NCBI GenBank assembly: GCA_017543445.1
Contig: JAFYGB010000076.1
Location: 1-64,000, forward strand
Direction of reading: 5' to 3'
Source: Lachnospiraceae bacterium
GTDB lineage: Bacteria > Bacillota > Clostridia > Lachnospirales > Lachnospiraceae
Length of the DNA stretch: 64,000 bases
Shown here: positions 1 through 7,865 of the stretch, piece after piece
Position numbering within the stretch: position 1 is the stretch's first letter
Layout: every line of letters starts with the position of its first letter
Notes under the pieces: generated by a model
What the model saw: only the letters and a program-made list of their open reading frames with translations
Database searches by the model: none
Told to the model about the DNA's origin: nothing
Position numbers and translations under genes: made by a program

Positions 1-17
1 AGGAAGCGTATCGTGGC

Positions 18-1565
18 ATGGGCACGACCACGGAAGAATACAGGGGCAGTCTATCGGGGATGGAGATCTGCCGGCGGTATTATGAGGCGCTCTGGTTGCC
101 GATCTATCGGAGGAATTTCCGGACGAAGCTCCCGCAGATCGCGTGCGGCCTGATGGGGGAGGGATCGGAGTGTTTCGGCTACGACGATCGCATTTCCCGC
201 GATCACGACTTCGGTCCCGGCTTTTGCATCTGGCTGGACGACAGCGTCAGCAAAGAGCAGGAGCAGGAACTGGCGACGGCTTATGCATTGCTGCCGCCGA
301 CCTATATGGGTTACACGCGGACCGTTTCGGCCGCCGAGACGCAGGGCCGCGTTGGCGTGATGCGGACGTCGGATTTCTTCCTGCGGATGTTCGGCCTGCC
401 GCGGGTACCGAATACACAGGAAGCATGGCTGACCATTCCCGAGGAAGGTCTGGCCAATGCGACGAATGGCGCGGTTTTCTATGACGGCAGCGGCGCGTTT
501 TCGCGTGTTCTGAAACAACTGAAGGACGGCTACCCGGAGAGCGTGCGCCTGCGCAGGATCGCGCAGCAGCTGGGGCTCATGGAGCAGAGCGGACCGTACA
601 ATTGCATGCGTGCTTTTTCCCGTGGAGATAAGGTGACGGCGCGTCTGTACCTGGATCGTTTTGCAACGGCTTCCATGCGCTTCCTGCACTTGATGAAACA
701 ACGCTATGCCCCTTATGTGAAGTGGCTGTACCGAAGCACGGGTGAGCTAGACGCGGAATTTGCGAGAGGGATCGCCGGATTGTTTGATAAGGCGGATGCT
801 GATGCATGTAAGGCGGCGATCGATGCCGTTATTACGCAGGCGATGCAGATACTTCGACGCTCCAGGCTGGTTTCGGAGGATGAGGAAACGCAGAACGTCG
901 AAACACAAGGTTTGATGGGAATCGCACGTGCGCTGGCTTCTCAGGCCGATGCGATCGCGCCGAAGGAAGCGGCGGTCATGGCGATCATTGACCTCGAGTG
1001 GGAGGCGTTCGACCTGGTGCAAAATGAGGGCGGCCGCGCCGGCTGCCAGGATGACTGGGAGACCTTTTCGATCATGCGGCGCAGCCAGTATGAGACATGG
1101 CCGACAGAATTGCTGGAATCCTACCTGAATGACTTGCTCACTGCAAAGGCAGAAGGCCGAAACCTGATCACTGAGAAATATGGTCGCATGATGGAGAGTA
1201 CCGCGCCGAAGGAATATGCGAAGATCAAAGGTGCATTTCCCGTGCTCGACGAGGATCAGATCCGGATCCGCGAGGCGATCGTGGCGATCTACGTCGGATG
1301 GATGGAAGAAGTCGCGGCGGCGTATCCGAAATTTGCCGGTCAGGCGCGGGTGATCCACACGTCGGAAGACACGATGTGGAGGACTTCGTACGAGACCTAT
1401 CTGCGCGGGGAGATATCGACCTACTCGCCGCAGACATTGACCTTATTCGGGCGAATGACGGCGGAGGCGGCACAGAGGGGGGAGAACCTGTCAAAGGCCA
1501 TCCTCACACGGACAGCGCAGTTGTACGGATATAAGACCATAGAAGATGCCGAGGCGGCTTTGTAA
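18..1565 (+). CDS. DUF4037-type nucleotidyltransferase-like protein
   Basis: About 515 residues. The N-terminal part carries a nucleotidyltransferase-like signature: a GEGSE stretch followed by an acidic SRDHDFGPGF motif, as in DUF4037 proteins. In that family the Asp/Glu residues would be candidate metal ligands, but no substrate is established. The rest is helical with no obvious second domain and no membrane segment. The frame is open to the left edge of the window, so the gene may start upstream; ATG at 18 and ATG at 60 are both possible, and 60 gives an N-terminus (MEICRRYY) like that of relatives. No convincing ribosome site precedes either. It is separated from the next gene by a promoter region. 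The family call is fairly firm; the function is unknown. Confidence 0.72.
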   Translation: MGTTTEEYRGSLSGMEICRRYYEALWLPIYRRNFRTKLPQIACGLMGEGSECFGYDDRISRDHDFGPGFCIWLDDSVSKEQEQELATAYALLPPTYMGYTRTVSAAETQGRVGVMRTSDFFLRMFGLPRVPNTQEAWLTIPEEGLANATNGAVFYDGSGAFSRVLKQLKDGYPESVRLRRIAQQLGLMEQSGPYNCMRAFSRGDKVTARLYLDRFATASMRFLHLMKQRYAPYVKWLYRSTGELDAEFARGIAGLFDKADADACKAAIDAVITQAMQILRRSRLVSEDEETQNVETQGLMGIARALASQADAIAPKEAAVMAIIDLEWEAFDLVQNEGGRAGCQDDWETFSIMRRSQYETWPTELLESYLNDLLTAKAEGRNLITEKYGRMMESTAPKEYAKIKGAFPVLDEDQIRIREAIVAIYVGWMEEVAAAYPKFAGQARVIHTSEDTMWRTSYETYLRGEISTYSPQTLTLFGRMTAEAAQRGENLSKAILTRTAQLYGYKTIEDAEAAL

Positions 1566-1572
1566 AAAGCGG

Positions 1573-1601
1573 TTTTCATTTTCAAATATTTATGATATAC
1601 T
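1573..1601 (+). promoter_or_regulatory. putative sigma-A promoter of the FKBP lipoprotein gene
   Basis: TTTTCA (1573-1578), a 17-bp spacer and TATACT (1596-1601). The -35 is weak and the -10 is good. It sits about 95 bp upstream of the lipoprotein start. Confidence 0.5.
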
Positions 1602-1606
1602 GACAC

Positions 1607-1648
1607 GTGGGCTGTGCCTTTGCCGAATATCGCAAGGGAAACGCCCAC
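1607..1648 (+). promoter_or_regulatory. 5' leader hairpin ahead of the lipoprotein gene
   Basis: GTGGGC (1607-1612) pairs with GCCCAC (1643-1648), and an inner CCTTTGC/GCAAGG pairing lies between them. It would form at the very 5' end of the transcript from the 1573-1601 promoter, so an mRNA-stabilising role is possible. There is no T-run after it, so it is not a terminator. The role is inferred. Confidence 0.4.
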
Positions 1649-1697
1649 ACATCGATCACCGATGAAAGAATAAAAAAATACATGGAAGGGTTTTCAA

Positions 1698-2966
1698 ATG
1701 AAAAGATCAAAGTTAACAGCGGTTACGCTTGTGGCCGCATTTGCCTTATCATTTTCCGCGTGCTCGAAGAACGAGAACGATCCTACGGAGGCAGTCGAAA
1801 CGACCGCTTCGACTGTAGCGGCCACGACTCCTGCGGAGACCGTGACCGAGCCGGCCACCACGGTTACATCGACGGAGAATGTAACCACGGAGAATACATC
1901 CGCCGAGGCTGTATCCACGAATGCGGAGACTGCAGATTCTACCGAGGAAGCAACGGGTACTACAGCCGAAGAGACGAAGGAGCAGCCGACCATTGCTCCA
2001 CGCGATTATATCGTTACCTTGGATACCATCGATGTTTTCGATTACATCGATCTGTCCGACGTGAAGACCTTAGAGGTAAAAGCGAATGATGTGGCGCTCA
2101 GTGAAGCTTACGTTAAGTATAACGTCGGTTTTTATCTGCAAGAGGAATTCGGCTATACCATGGAGGAGCAGGATCGCCCGGTCGAGGCCGGAGACACGGT
2201 TGTCATCGATTATGTCGGCTCGGTCGACGGAGTTGAATTTGAGGGTGGTAAGGATGAAGATGCCGAGCTTGGTATCGGCTCTGGACGTTTTATCCCCGGC
2301 TTTGAAGAGGGCATCATCGGAAAGAAGACCGGTGATACGTTTGATCTTCCTGTAAAATTTCCCGAGGATTACGGCGCTGAGAACCTCGCAGGTAAGGATG
2401 CTGTGTTTAAGGTGACGATCAAGTCTGTAAAGGCCATCCAGGAAGTTACCGATGATATGATCAAAGAGAAGTCCGAGGGAGAGTACGATACGCTTAAGGC
2501 TTATGCGGACGAGGTCGAAGATGAACTGCGTACGTACAAGCACGACAGTGTTGTTTTCAATAAACTCATGGCCGCTGCGAAAGAGAAGAAAAAACATGAG
2601 GGCCTGATCAATGAATATGTTCAGCAGCAGTACGCACAATACGATCAGATGTGTGCACTCTACGGCGTCAGCCGGGCGGATTTCTTCTCCACCTATGGTT
2701 ATTCTGAGGAGGAGATCGAAGAACTGTTGAAGAGCAACGGAGCGGATTATGCTCGTCAGAAACTCTTGATCTTGGGTATCTGCCGTCAGGAAGGATACGA
2801 GGTCGGTGAAGACGATATCAAAGATATCAAAAAAGAGTTGATCGAGGAATACGGACTGGGCGACGAAGAGACGCTTATGGGATATTTGACCGAAGAGGAT
2901 CTTAAGTACCAGGTATTAATGAACAAATTCCAAGACTATGTAACAAACTTTAAGGTCGTAGACTGA
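1698..2966 (+). CDS. secreted FKBP-type / trigger-factor-like peptidyl-prolyl isomerase lipoprotein
   Basis: 422 residues. The N-terminus has basic residues, a hydrophobic segment and a lipobox-like FSAC with Cys22, so it is probably a lipid-anchored extracytoplasmic protein. Residues about 25-100 are a Thr/Glu/Ala-rich disordered linker. An FKBP domain follows at about 155-245 ([26 protein letters not shown]). Residues 245-422 resemble the trigger-factor C-terminal helical arm (EVTDDMIKE and long amphipathic helices). This is a trigger-factor layout lacking the ribosome-binding domain and placed outside the membrane, so a role in folding exported proteins is likely. The start has GGAAGG 9 nt upstream. 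It appears monocistronic, with its own promoter and terminator. Confidence 0.85.
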   Translation: MKRSKLTAVTLVAAFALSFSACSKNENDPTEAVETTASTVAATTPAETVTEPATTVTSTENVTTENTSAEAVSTNAETADSTEEATGTTAEETKEQPTIAPRDYIVTLDTIDVFDYIDLSDVKTLEVKANDVALSEAYVKYNVGFYLQEEFGYTMEEQDRPVEAGDTVVIDYVGSVDGVEFEGGKDEDAELGIGSGRFIPGFEEGIIGKKTGDTFDLPVKFPEDYGAENLAGKDAVFKVTIKSVKAIQEVTDDMIKEKSEGEYDTLKAYADEVEDELRTYKHDSVVFNKLMAAAKEKKKHEGLINEYVQQQYAQYDQMCALYGVSRADFFSTYGYSEEEIEELLKSNGADYARQKLLILGICRQEGYEVGEDDIKDIKKELIEEYGLGDEETLMGYLTEEDLKYQVLMNKFQDYVTNFKVVD

Positions 2967-2997
2967 TCTGCCAGGCGGACATTCTACACATAGAGGA

Positions 2998-3037
2998 AGC
3001 GGCTCGCTGGATGGAAACATCCGCGGGCTACTTTTTT
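2998..3037 (+). terminator. rho-independent terminator after the lipoprotein gene
   Basis: An imperfect GC-rich stem (2998-3013 with 3018-3030, GAAA loop) is followed by CTTTTTTG. It separates the lipoprotein gene from the fatty-acid operon promoter. Confidence 0.75.
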
Positions 3038-3094
3038 GATGTGTCAAATAGATTCATCCTTTATGCAGCTCTGAGAAAAAAGATTGACAATCTC

Positions 3095-3123
3095 TTGACA
3101 AAACACTTTGAATGTGATATTAT
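3095..3123 (+). promoter_or_regulatory. promoter of the fatty-acid biosynthesis operon
   Basis: TTGACA (3095-3100), a 17-bp spacer and TATTAT (3118-3123): a near-consensus sigma-A promoter about 80 bp upstream of acpP. Its -10 abuts the first of two FabT-type palindromes. Confidence 0.85.
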
Positions 3124-3151
3124 TTGAAAGTCAAAGTATTTGAACCTCAAA
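3123..3151 (+). promoter_or_regulatory. tandem FabT-type operators
   Basis: Two copies of TTTGA-N3-TCAAA, at 3123-3135 and 3139-3151, with centres 16 bp apart. The first shares a base with the -10 box and both cover the expected transcription start. The half-sites and 3-nt spacing match the published streptococcal FabT (MarR family) operator as I recall it. A fabT-like MarR gene closes this same operon at 10689-11165. Binding is inferred. Confidence 0.75.
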
Positions 3152-3204
3152 GCAATACTTTGAAACACAACACAAAACCCCGACGAGGGCAGAAGGAGAA
3201 CATC

Positions 3205-3438
3205 ATGGTTGAGAAGATTATTGAACTTGTAAAGGAGCAGCTCGACTGCGGAAATCAGGAGCTTACCGAGGCTACCAGTTTTAAGGATGACCTGGGCGCA
3301 GATTCGCTGGATCTGTACGAGTTGGTCATGCAGCTTGAAGAAACGTTCGACATCTCCATTCCTACGGAAGATTTCAACGAAGTGAAGACCATCGGCGATG
3401 TTGCCGCTTATCTTGAGAAGAAGGGCGTATCCCTGTAA
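3205..3438 (+). CDS. acpP: acyl carrier protein
   Basis: 77 residues, normal size for AcpP. The phosphopantetheine attachment motif GADSLDLYELV is present, with the modified Ser in DSL, and the surface is acidic as expected. It carries growing acyl chains for every enzyme encoded downstream. The ATG at 3205 was chosen because AGAAGGAG lies just upstream and the sequence begins MVEKIIELVKEQL like other AcpPs; the longer open frame from 3124 runs into the promoter and operators. First gene of the fab operon, and it would respond most directly to the tandem operators. Confidence 0.96.
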   Translation: MVEKIIELVKEQLDCGNQELTEATSFKDDLGADSLDLYELVMQLEETFDISIPTEDFNEVKTIGDVAAYLEKKGVSL

Positions 3439-3530
3439 GAAACCGGAGGGAACATGGATATAAGCCATGTTCCCGTAACTTTTGATCGTATCGGTCCGTG
3501 TCTGGACCTGAAAATATGAGGAATAGCATT

Positions 3531-4457
3531 ATGCAGACAAAACTTACGAATCTTCTGGGAATCCGGCATCCTGTGATCCAGGGCGGTATGGCCTGGGTCG
3601 CTGAGTATCATCTTGCGAGCGCAGTCTCGAACGCAGGCGGCCTCGGTATCATCGCGGCTGCGTCGGCGCCGCCGGAAGTGGTCCGGAATCAGATCCGGAA
3701 GATGAAAGGATTGACCGATCGGCCGTTCGGTGTCAACGTCATGATGTTGAACCCGAATGCGCCGGAGGTCGCAAAGATCGTCGTGGAAGAGGGCGTTCCG
3801 GTCGTAACGACCGGCGCAGGTTCACCGGCGGCATATATGGGAATGTGGAAGAACGCGGGCGTGAAGGTATTGCCCGTAGTAGCGAGCGTCGCGATGGCAA
3901 AACTGCTGCAGCGCGAAGGCGCGGACGCGGTGATCGCTGAAGGCATGGAAGCCGGTGGGCACATCGGTCATACGACGACCATGGCGTTGGTTCCGCAGGT
4001 TTGTGACGCAGTCGATATCCCGGTCGTGGCGGCCGGAGGTATCGCGGACGGACGCGGCCTGTGCGCGGCTCTTATGCTGGGCGCTGAAGGCGTGCAGATG
4101 GGAACGGCGTTCCTGGTCGCAAAGGAAGCGCAAGTCCACGAGAATTATAAGAATCGTGTCATCAAGGCAAAGGATATCGATACGGTGATCACCGGTCTTT
4201 CGACCGGGCACCCCGTGCGCTGCCTGCGCAATGACATGACGAAAGCGTACCTGAAACTGGAGCAGGAGGGCGCGCCGTTCGAGGAGCTGGAGCAGCTCAC
4301 CCTCGGTACCTTACGTAAGGCCGTGATCGACGGCGACGTAACGAACGGTACCGTGATGGCCGGTCAGATCGCCGGAATGATAAAGACGCCGAAGACCTGT
4401 GAGGAGATCATCACCGGCCTCGTATCACAGGCGGAAAGCTTATGGGAGAAACGATGA
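3531..4457 (+). CDS. fabK: enoyl-ACP reductase II (FMN-dependent)
   Basis: 308 residues. Nitronate-monooxygenase-like TIM-barrel flavoprotein that reduces trans-2-enoyl-ACP in the last step of each elongation cycle. Diagnostic parts are the N-terminal IRHPVIQGGMAWVAE, TTGAGSP, the EGMEAGGHIGHTTT loop with the conserved His, and the AAGGIADGRG FMN-phosphate loop. The start at 3531 has GAGGA 8 nt upstream. Its stop overlaps the fabD start (ATGA), indicating translational coupling. FabK rather than FabI is typical of streptococci and clostridia and is insensitive to triclosan. Confidence 0.93.
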   Translation: MQTKLTNLLGIRHPVIQGGMAWVAEYHLASAVSNAGGLGIIAAASAPPEVVRNQIRKMKGLTDRPFGVNVMMLNPNAPEVAKIVVEEGVPVVTTGAGSPAAYMGMWKNAGVKVLPVVASVAMAKLLQREGADAVIAEGMEAGGHIGHTTTMALVPQVCDAVDIPVVAAGGIADGRGLCAALMLGAEGVQMGTAFLVAKEAQVHENYKNRVIKAKDIDTVITGLSTGHPVRCLRNDMTKAYLKLEQEGAPFEELEQLTLGTLRKAVIDGDVTNGTVMAGQIAGMIKTPKTCEEIITGLVSQAESLWEKR

Positions 4458-5383
4458 GTAAGATTGCATTTTTATTTCCCGGTCAGGGCAGTCAGTATGT
4501 CGGCATGGGCCGGGATTTTTATGAAAAAGAAGAAGTAGCACGTAAAGTTTACGAGGAGGCGAGTCAGGCGACCGGCCTGGATCTGGCGCATATCTGTTTT
4601 ACGGAAAATGACCAACTGAACCAGACCATGTATACGCAGATCGCCATGTTCACGACGGAACTTGCGATACTTCGTACGTTGCAGGATAAGGGCTTTTCCG
4701 CCGATATATACGCGGGTCTTTCGCTCGGAGAATATGCGGCGGTCGTAGCGTCCGGCGCGATGGCGCAGGAGGATTCCTACAAGATCGTACAGAACCGTGG
4801 CCGTTATATGCAGGAAGCCTATCCCACGGGCGGCGGCATGACGGCTGTTTTGGGCGCAGAACAAGAGGTGGTCGAAAGCGTCTGCGAGGAAACACCCGGT
4901 ATCGTCTGCGTGGCAAATTATAACTGCCCCGGCCAGATCGTCATTTCCGGTGCGAAGGAGGCAGTCGATGCGGCTGCGGCGGAGCTGACCAAGCGTGGAG
5001 TGAAGCGCTGCCTGCCGCTGAAGGTCTCCGGACCCTTTCATTCACCGCTGCTTACGGGTGCGGGCGAATTGCTTCGCAAAGATCTGGAAGAGCTTACATG
5101 GAAGGATCCCGAACCTTCGTATCTCTCCAACGTTACGGCGGATCATGTGACGAAGAAAGAAGAGATCCCGGACCTCCTGGCACGCCAGGTTTCGTCATCC
5201 GTACGCTGGCAGCAGTGTGTGGAGCGGATGCTTAGCGAAGGTGTGACAAAGTTTGTCGAGATCGGCCCGGGAAAGACATTATCCGGTTTCATGAAACGTA
5301 TCGATCCGGCGAAGAAGGTCGTTTCTCTCGAGAAATATGAGGACTTAAACGCCGTGATCGAATATCTGAAGGCAGAAGAGTAA
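4454..5383 (+). CDS. fabD: malonyl-CoA:ACP transacylase
   Basis: 309 residues. It moves malonyl from CoA to AcpP, supplying the extender unit. The family signature is complete: FPGQGSQYVGMGRDF at the N-terminus, the nucleophile elbow GLSLGEYAA with the catalytic Ser, and SGPFHSPLL with the catalytic His. ATG at 4454 overlaps the fabK stop as ATGA and is preceded by GGGAG; an alternative in-frame ATG lies at 4442. It is followed 10 bp later by fabG. Confidence 0.96.
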   Translation: MSKIAFLFPGQGSQYVGMGRDFYEKEEVARKVYEEASQATGLDLAHICFTENDQLNQTMYTQIAMFTTELAILRTLQDKGFSADIYAGLSLGEYAAVVASGAMAQEDSYKIVQNRGRYMQEAYPTGGGMTAVLGAEQEVVESVCEETPGIVCVANYNCPGQIVISGAKEAVDAAAAELTKRGVKRCLPLKVSGPFHSPLLTGAGELLRKDLEELTWKDPEPSYLSNVTADHVTKKEEIPDLLARQVSSSVRWQQCVERMLSEGVTKFVEIGPGKTLSGFMKRIDPAKKVVSLEKYEDLNAVIEYLKAEE

Positions 5384-5393
5384 GAGGATCAGT

Positions 5394-6134
5394 ATGGAAA
5401 CAGGAAAGATCGCGCTGGTAACAGGCGCGGGTAAGGGCATCGGTGCCGCATGTGCGAAGAAACTCGCGGCCATGGGGCACACGGTGATCATCAATTATAA
5501 CGGATCGAAGGCAGCGGCGGAAGCGGTCGCCGAAGAGATCACTGCAGCCGGCGGTAAGGCCTACCCCATGCAGTGTGACGTCTCCGATGCGGAGGCAGTG
5601 CGCACCATGGTGGAGGCCATCCAGAAGGAACATGGCTGTATCGACATTTTGGTGAATAATGCAGGTATCACGCGGGATGAGCTTCTGCTTCGCATGAAGC
5701 CGGAGGATTTCGATGCGGTCGTCCGCACGAATCTGACGGCAGTGTTTTACACGATGCAGGCTTGTGTGCGCGGTATGATCAAAAAGCGCAAGGGTAAGAT
5801 CGTCAACATTTCATCGGTTTCCGGTGTGATCGGGAACGCCGGCCAGATCAACTATTCCGCGGCAAAGGCGGGCGTGATCGGCATGACGAAGACGGCGGCA
5901 CGGGAACTGGCCGGCCGTAACATTACGGTCAATGCCGTGGCTCCCGGTTTTATCACTACGGACATGACGAATGCACTTTCCGACGCAGCGAAAGAAGGCA
6001 TCCTTTCGAAGGTGCCCATGGCGCGCGGGGGAAACCCTGCAGATGTGGCAAATGCAGTCGCATTCCTTTGTTCCGAGGAGAGTGATTACATCACGGGACA
6101 GGTATTGTGCGTCGACGGCGGCATGGCAATGTAG
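5394..6134 (+). CDS. fabG: 3-oxoacyl-ACP reductase
   Basis: 246 residues, a classical short-chain dehydrogenase that reduces 3-ketoacyl-ACP with NADPH. Seen are the TGAGKGIG cofactor motif, NNAGITRD, the catalytic Ser in NISSVSG, and the YSAAK Tyr/Lys pair. The C-terminus (YITGQVLCVDGGMAM) is typical. The position between fabD and fabF supports FabG over other SDRs. SD-like AAGAGGA precedes the ATG. Confidence 0.96.
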   Translation: METGKIALVTGAGKGIGAACAKKLAAMGHTVIINYNGSKAAAEAVAEEITAAGGKAYPMQCDVSDAEAVRTMVEAIQKEHGCIDILVNNAGITRDELLLRMKPEDFDAVVRTNLTAVFYTMQACVRGMIKKRKGKIVNISSVSGVIGNAGQINYSAAKAGVIGMTKTAARELAGRNITVNAVAPGFITTDMTNALSDAAKEGILSKVPMARGGNPADVANAVAFLCSEESDYITGQVLCVDGGMAM

Positions 6135-6146
6135 CAGGAGGTTTAT

Positions 6147-7382
6147 ATGAGTAAAAGAGTCGTGATCACCGGTATGGGGGCCATCACCCCGATCGGTAAG
6201 GATGTGGACACGTTCTGGAGTGAAGTGAAGAAGGGTACGATCGGTTTCGCGCCGATTTTAGCATTCGAGAATAAAGACAGTCGCGTTACATTGGCCGCGG
6301 AAGTGGCAGATTTTGACGCGAAGGATTACATGGATCCGAAGAAGGCCAGACGCATGGAGCGTTTCTGCCAGTTTGCCGTGGCGGCGGCCGGCCAGGCGCT
6401 CAGTGATGCAAAACTGGATCTGGAGCAGGAGGATCCCTACCGTGTGGGCTGCAGCATTTCATCCGGTATCGGCAGCATGCAGTGCATGGAGCGCGAGCAC
6501 ACGCACCAGCTGGAAAAAGGCCAGGAGCGCATCTCTCCGTTGATGGTGCCGCTTCTTATCTCCAATATGGCGGCGGGCAATGTTGCGATCAACTATGGCC
6601 TGAAAGGGAAAAATATCAATGTCGTCACAGCCTGTGCCAGCGGCACGAATGCAGTCGGCGAAGCCTTCCGTTCGATCCAGCACGGGGAGGCGGATGTCAT
6701 GCTGGCAGGCGGTACCGAGGCGGCAGTGTGCGCGTTCGGCATCTCCGGGTTTGCGTCCATGACTGCATTGTCCCCGGCGACGGACCCGGCACGTGCATCC
6801 ATCCCTTTTGATAAGGACCGCAGCGGTTTCGTCATGGGCGAAGGAAGCGGTGTTCTGGTACTCGAAGACTTGGAGCACGCGAAAGCACGCGGCGCGAAGA
6901 TCTATGCAGAGATCGTCGGCTACGGTTGTTCTTGTGACGCGTACCATATCACTTCTCCGGCGGAAACCGGCGAGGGCGCGGCACGCGCTATGGAAAATGC
7001 GATCGCAGATGCCGGTGTCGATAAAAATGCGATCACCTACATCAACGCACATGGTACGTCCACGCACTATAATGATTTATTCGAAACACGCGCCATCAAG
7101 CTGGCGTTCGGCGAGCACGCGAAGGATCTTAAGATCAACTCGACGAAGTCCATGATCGGCCATCTGCTCGGCGCAGCAGGTGCGGTCGAGGCGATCGTAT
7201 GCGCGAAAACACTGCAGGAAGGTTTCATCCACCGCACGGTCGGATTTAACGAAGCTGAAGACGAGATGGACCTGAACTATTGCAAAGAAAGCTACGAGGA
7301 GAATGTACCGTACGCATTGTCGAATTCACTCGGATTCGGCGGACATAACGCATCCATCCTCCTGAAAAAATACGAAGACTGA
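6147..7382 (+). CDS. fabF: 3-oxoacyl-ACP synthase II
   Basis: 411 residues, the decarboxylating condensing enzyme of chain elongation. The catalytic triad is visible: Cys163 in VTACASGT, His in NAHGTSTHYND, and His in KSMIGHLLGAAG. Length and residue numbering match E. coli FabF. A strong AGGAGG site precedes the ATG. In streptococcal-type clusters accB follows fabF; here fabZ starts 10 bp after the stop, so no biotin carrier gene is present. Confidence 0.96.
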   Translation: MSKRVVITGMGAITPIGKDVDTFWSEVKKGTIGFAPILAFENKDSRVTLAAEVADFDAKDYMDPKKARRMERFCQFAVAAAGQALSDAKLDLEQEDPYRVGCSISSGIGSMQCMEREHTHQLEKGQERISPLMVPLLISNMAAGNVAINYGLKGKNINVVTACASGTNAVGEAFRSIQHGEADVMLAGGTEAAVCAFGISGFASMTALSPATDPARASIPFDKDRSGFVMGEGSGVLVLEDLEHAKARGAKIYAEIVGYGCSCDAYHITSPAETGEGAARAMENAIADAGVDKNAITYINAHGTSTHYNDLFETRAIKLAFGEHAKDLKINSTKSMIGHLLGAAGAVEAIVCAKTLQEGFIHRTVGFNEAEDEMDLNYCKESYEENVPYALSNSLGFGGHNASILLKKYED

Positions 7383-7392
7383 GGAGGCCGTG

Positions 7393-7839
7393 ATGGAAGA
7401 CGAAGTTAAGAAGACGTTGAATATCAATGATATCAAAGCGATCCTCCCGCACCGCCATCCGTTCCTTTTGCTGGATACGGTGACGGATCTGGTTCCCGGC
7501 GTTTCTGCCGTGGGTCATAAGGCAGTTACATATACCGAGCCGTTTTTTGCGGGACATTTTCCGCAGGAGCCTGTTATGCCGGGCGTTTTGATCATCGAGG
7601 CACTGGCCCAGGCCGGGGCCGTGGCGATCCTATCCCTGCCCGAATATGCGGGTAAGACGGCCTACTTCGGGGGCATCAAAAACGCACGGTTCCGACGCAA
7701 GGTCGTACCGGGCGATGTGCTGGATCTTTCCGTACAGATCGAAGCGGTAAAAGGGCCGATCGGTACCGGTAAGGCCGTGGCGACCGTAGGCGGACAGACC
7801 GCCGTGACTGCAGAACTCACGTTCGCGATCGGAATGTAA
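7393..7839 (+). CDS. fabZ: 3-hydroxyacyl-ACP dehydratase
   Basis: 148 residues, hot-dog fold. It removes water from 3-hydroxyacyl-ACP. The motif [11 protein letters not shown] holds the catalytic His, and [22 protein letters not shown] holds the catalytic Glu. ATG at 7393 is preferred over the adjacent GTG at 7390 because AGGAGG (7382-7387) is then 5 nt away. No fabA-like isomerase is present, so any unsaturated fatty acid would have to come from an isomerase encoded elsewhere. Confidence 0.95.
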   Translation: MEDEVKKTLNINDIKAILPHRHPFLLLDTVTDLVPGVSAVGHKAVTYTEPFFAGHFPQEPVMPGVLIIEALAQAGAVAILSLPEYAGKTAYFGGIKNARFRRKVVPGDVLDLSVQIEAVKGPIGTGKAVATVGGQTAVTAELTFAIGM

Positions 7840-7865
7840 AGGAGCCGGTGATCGGAGGTTTTATC

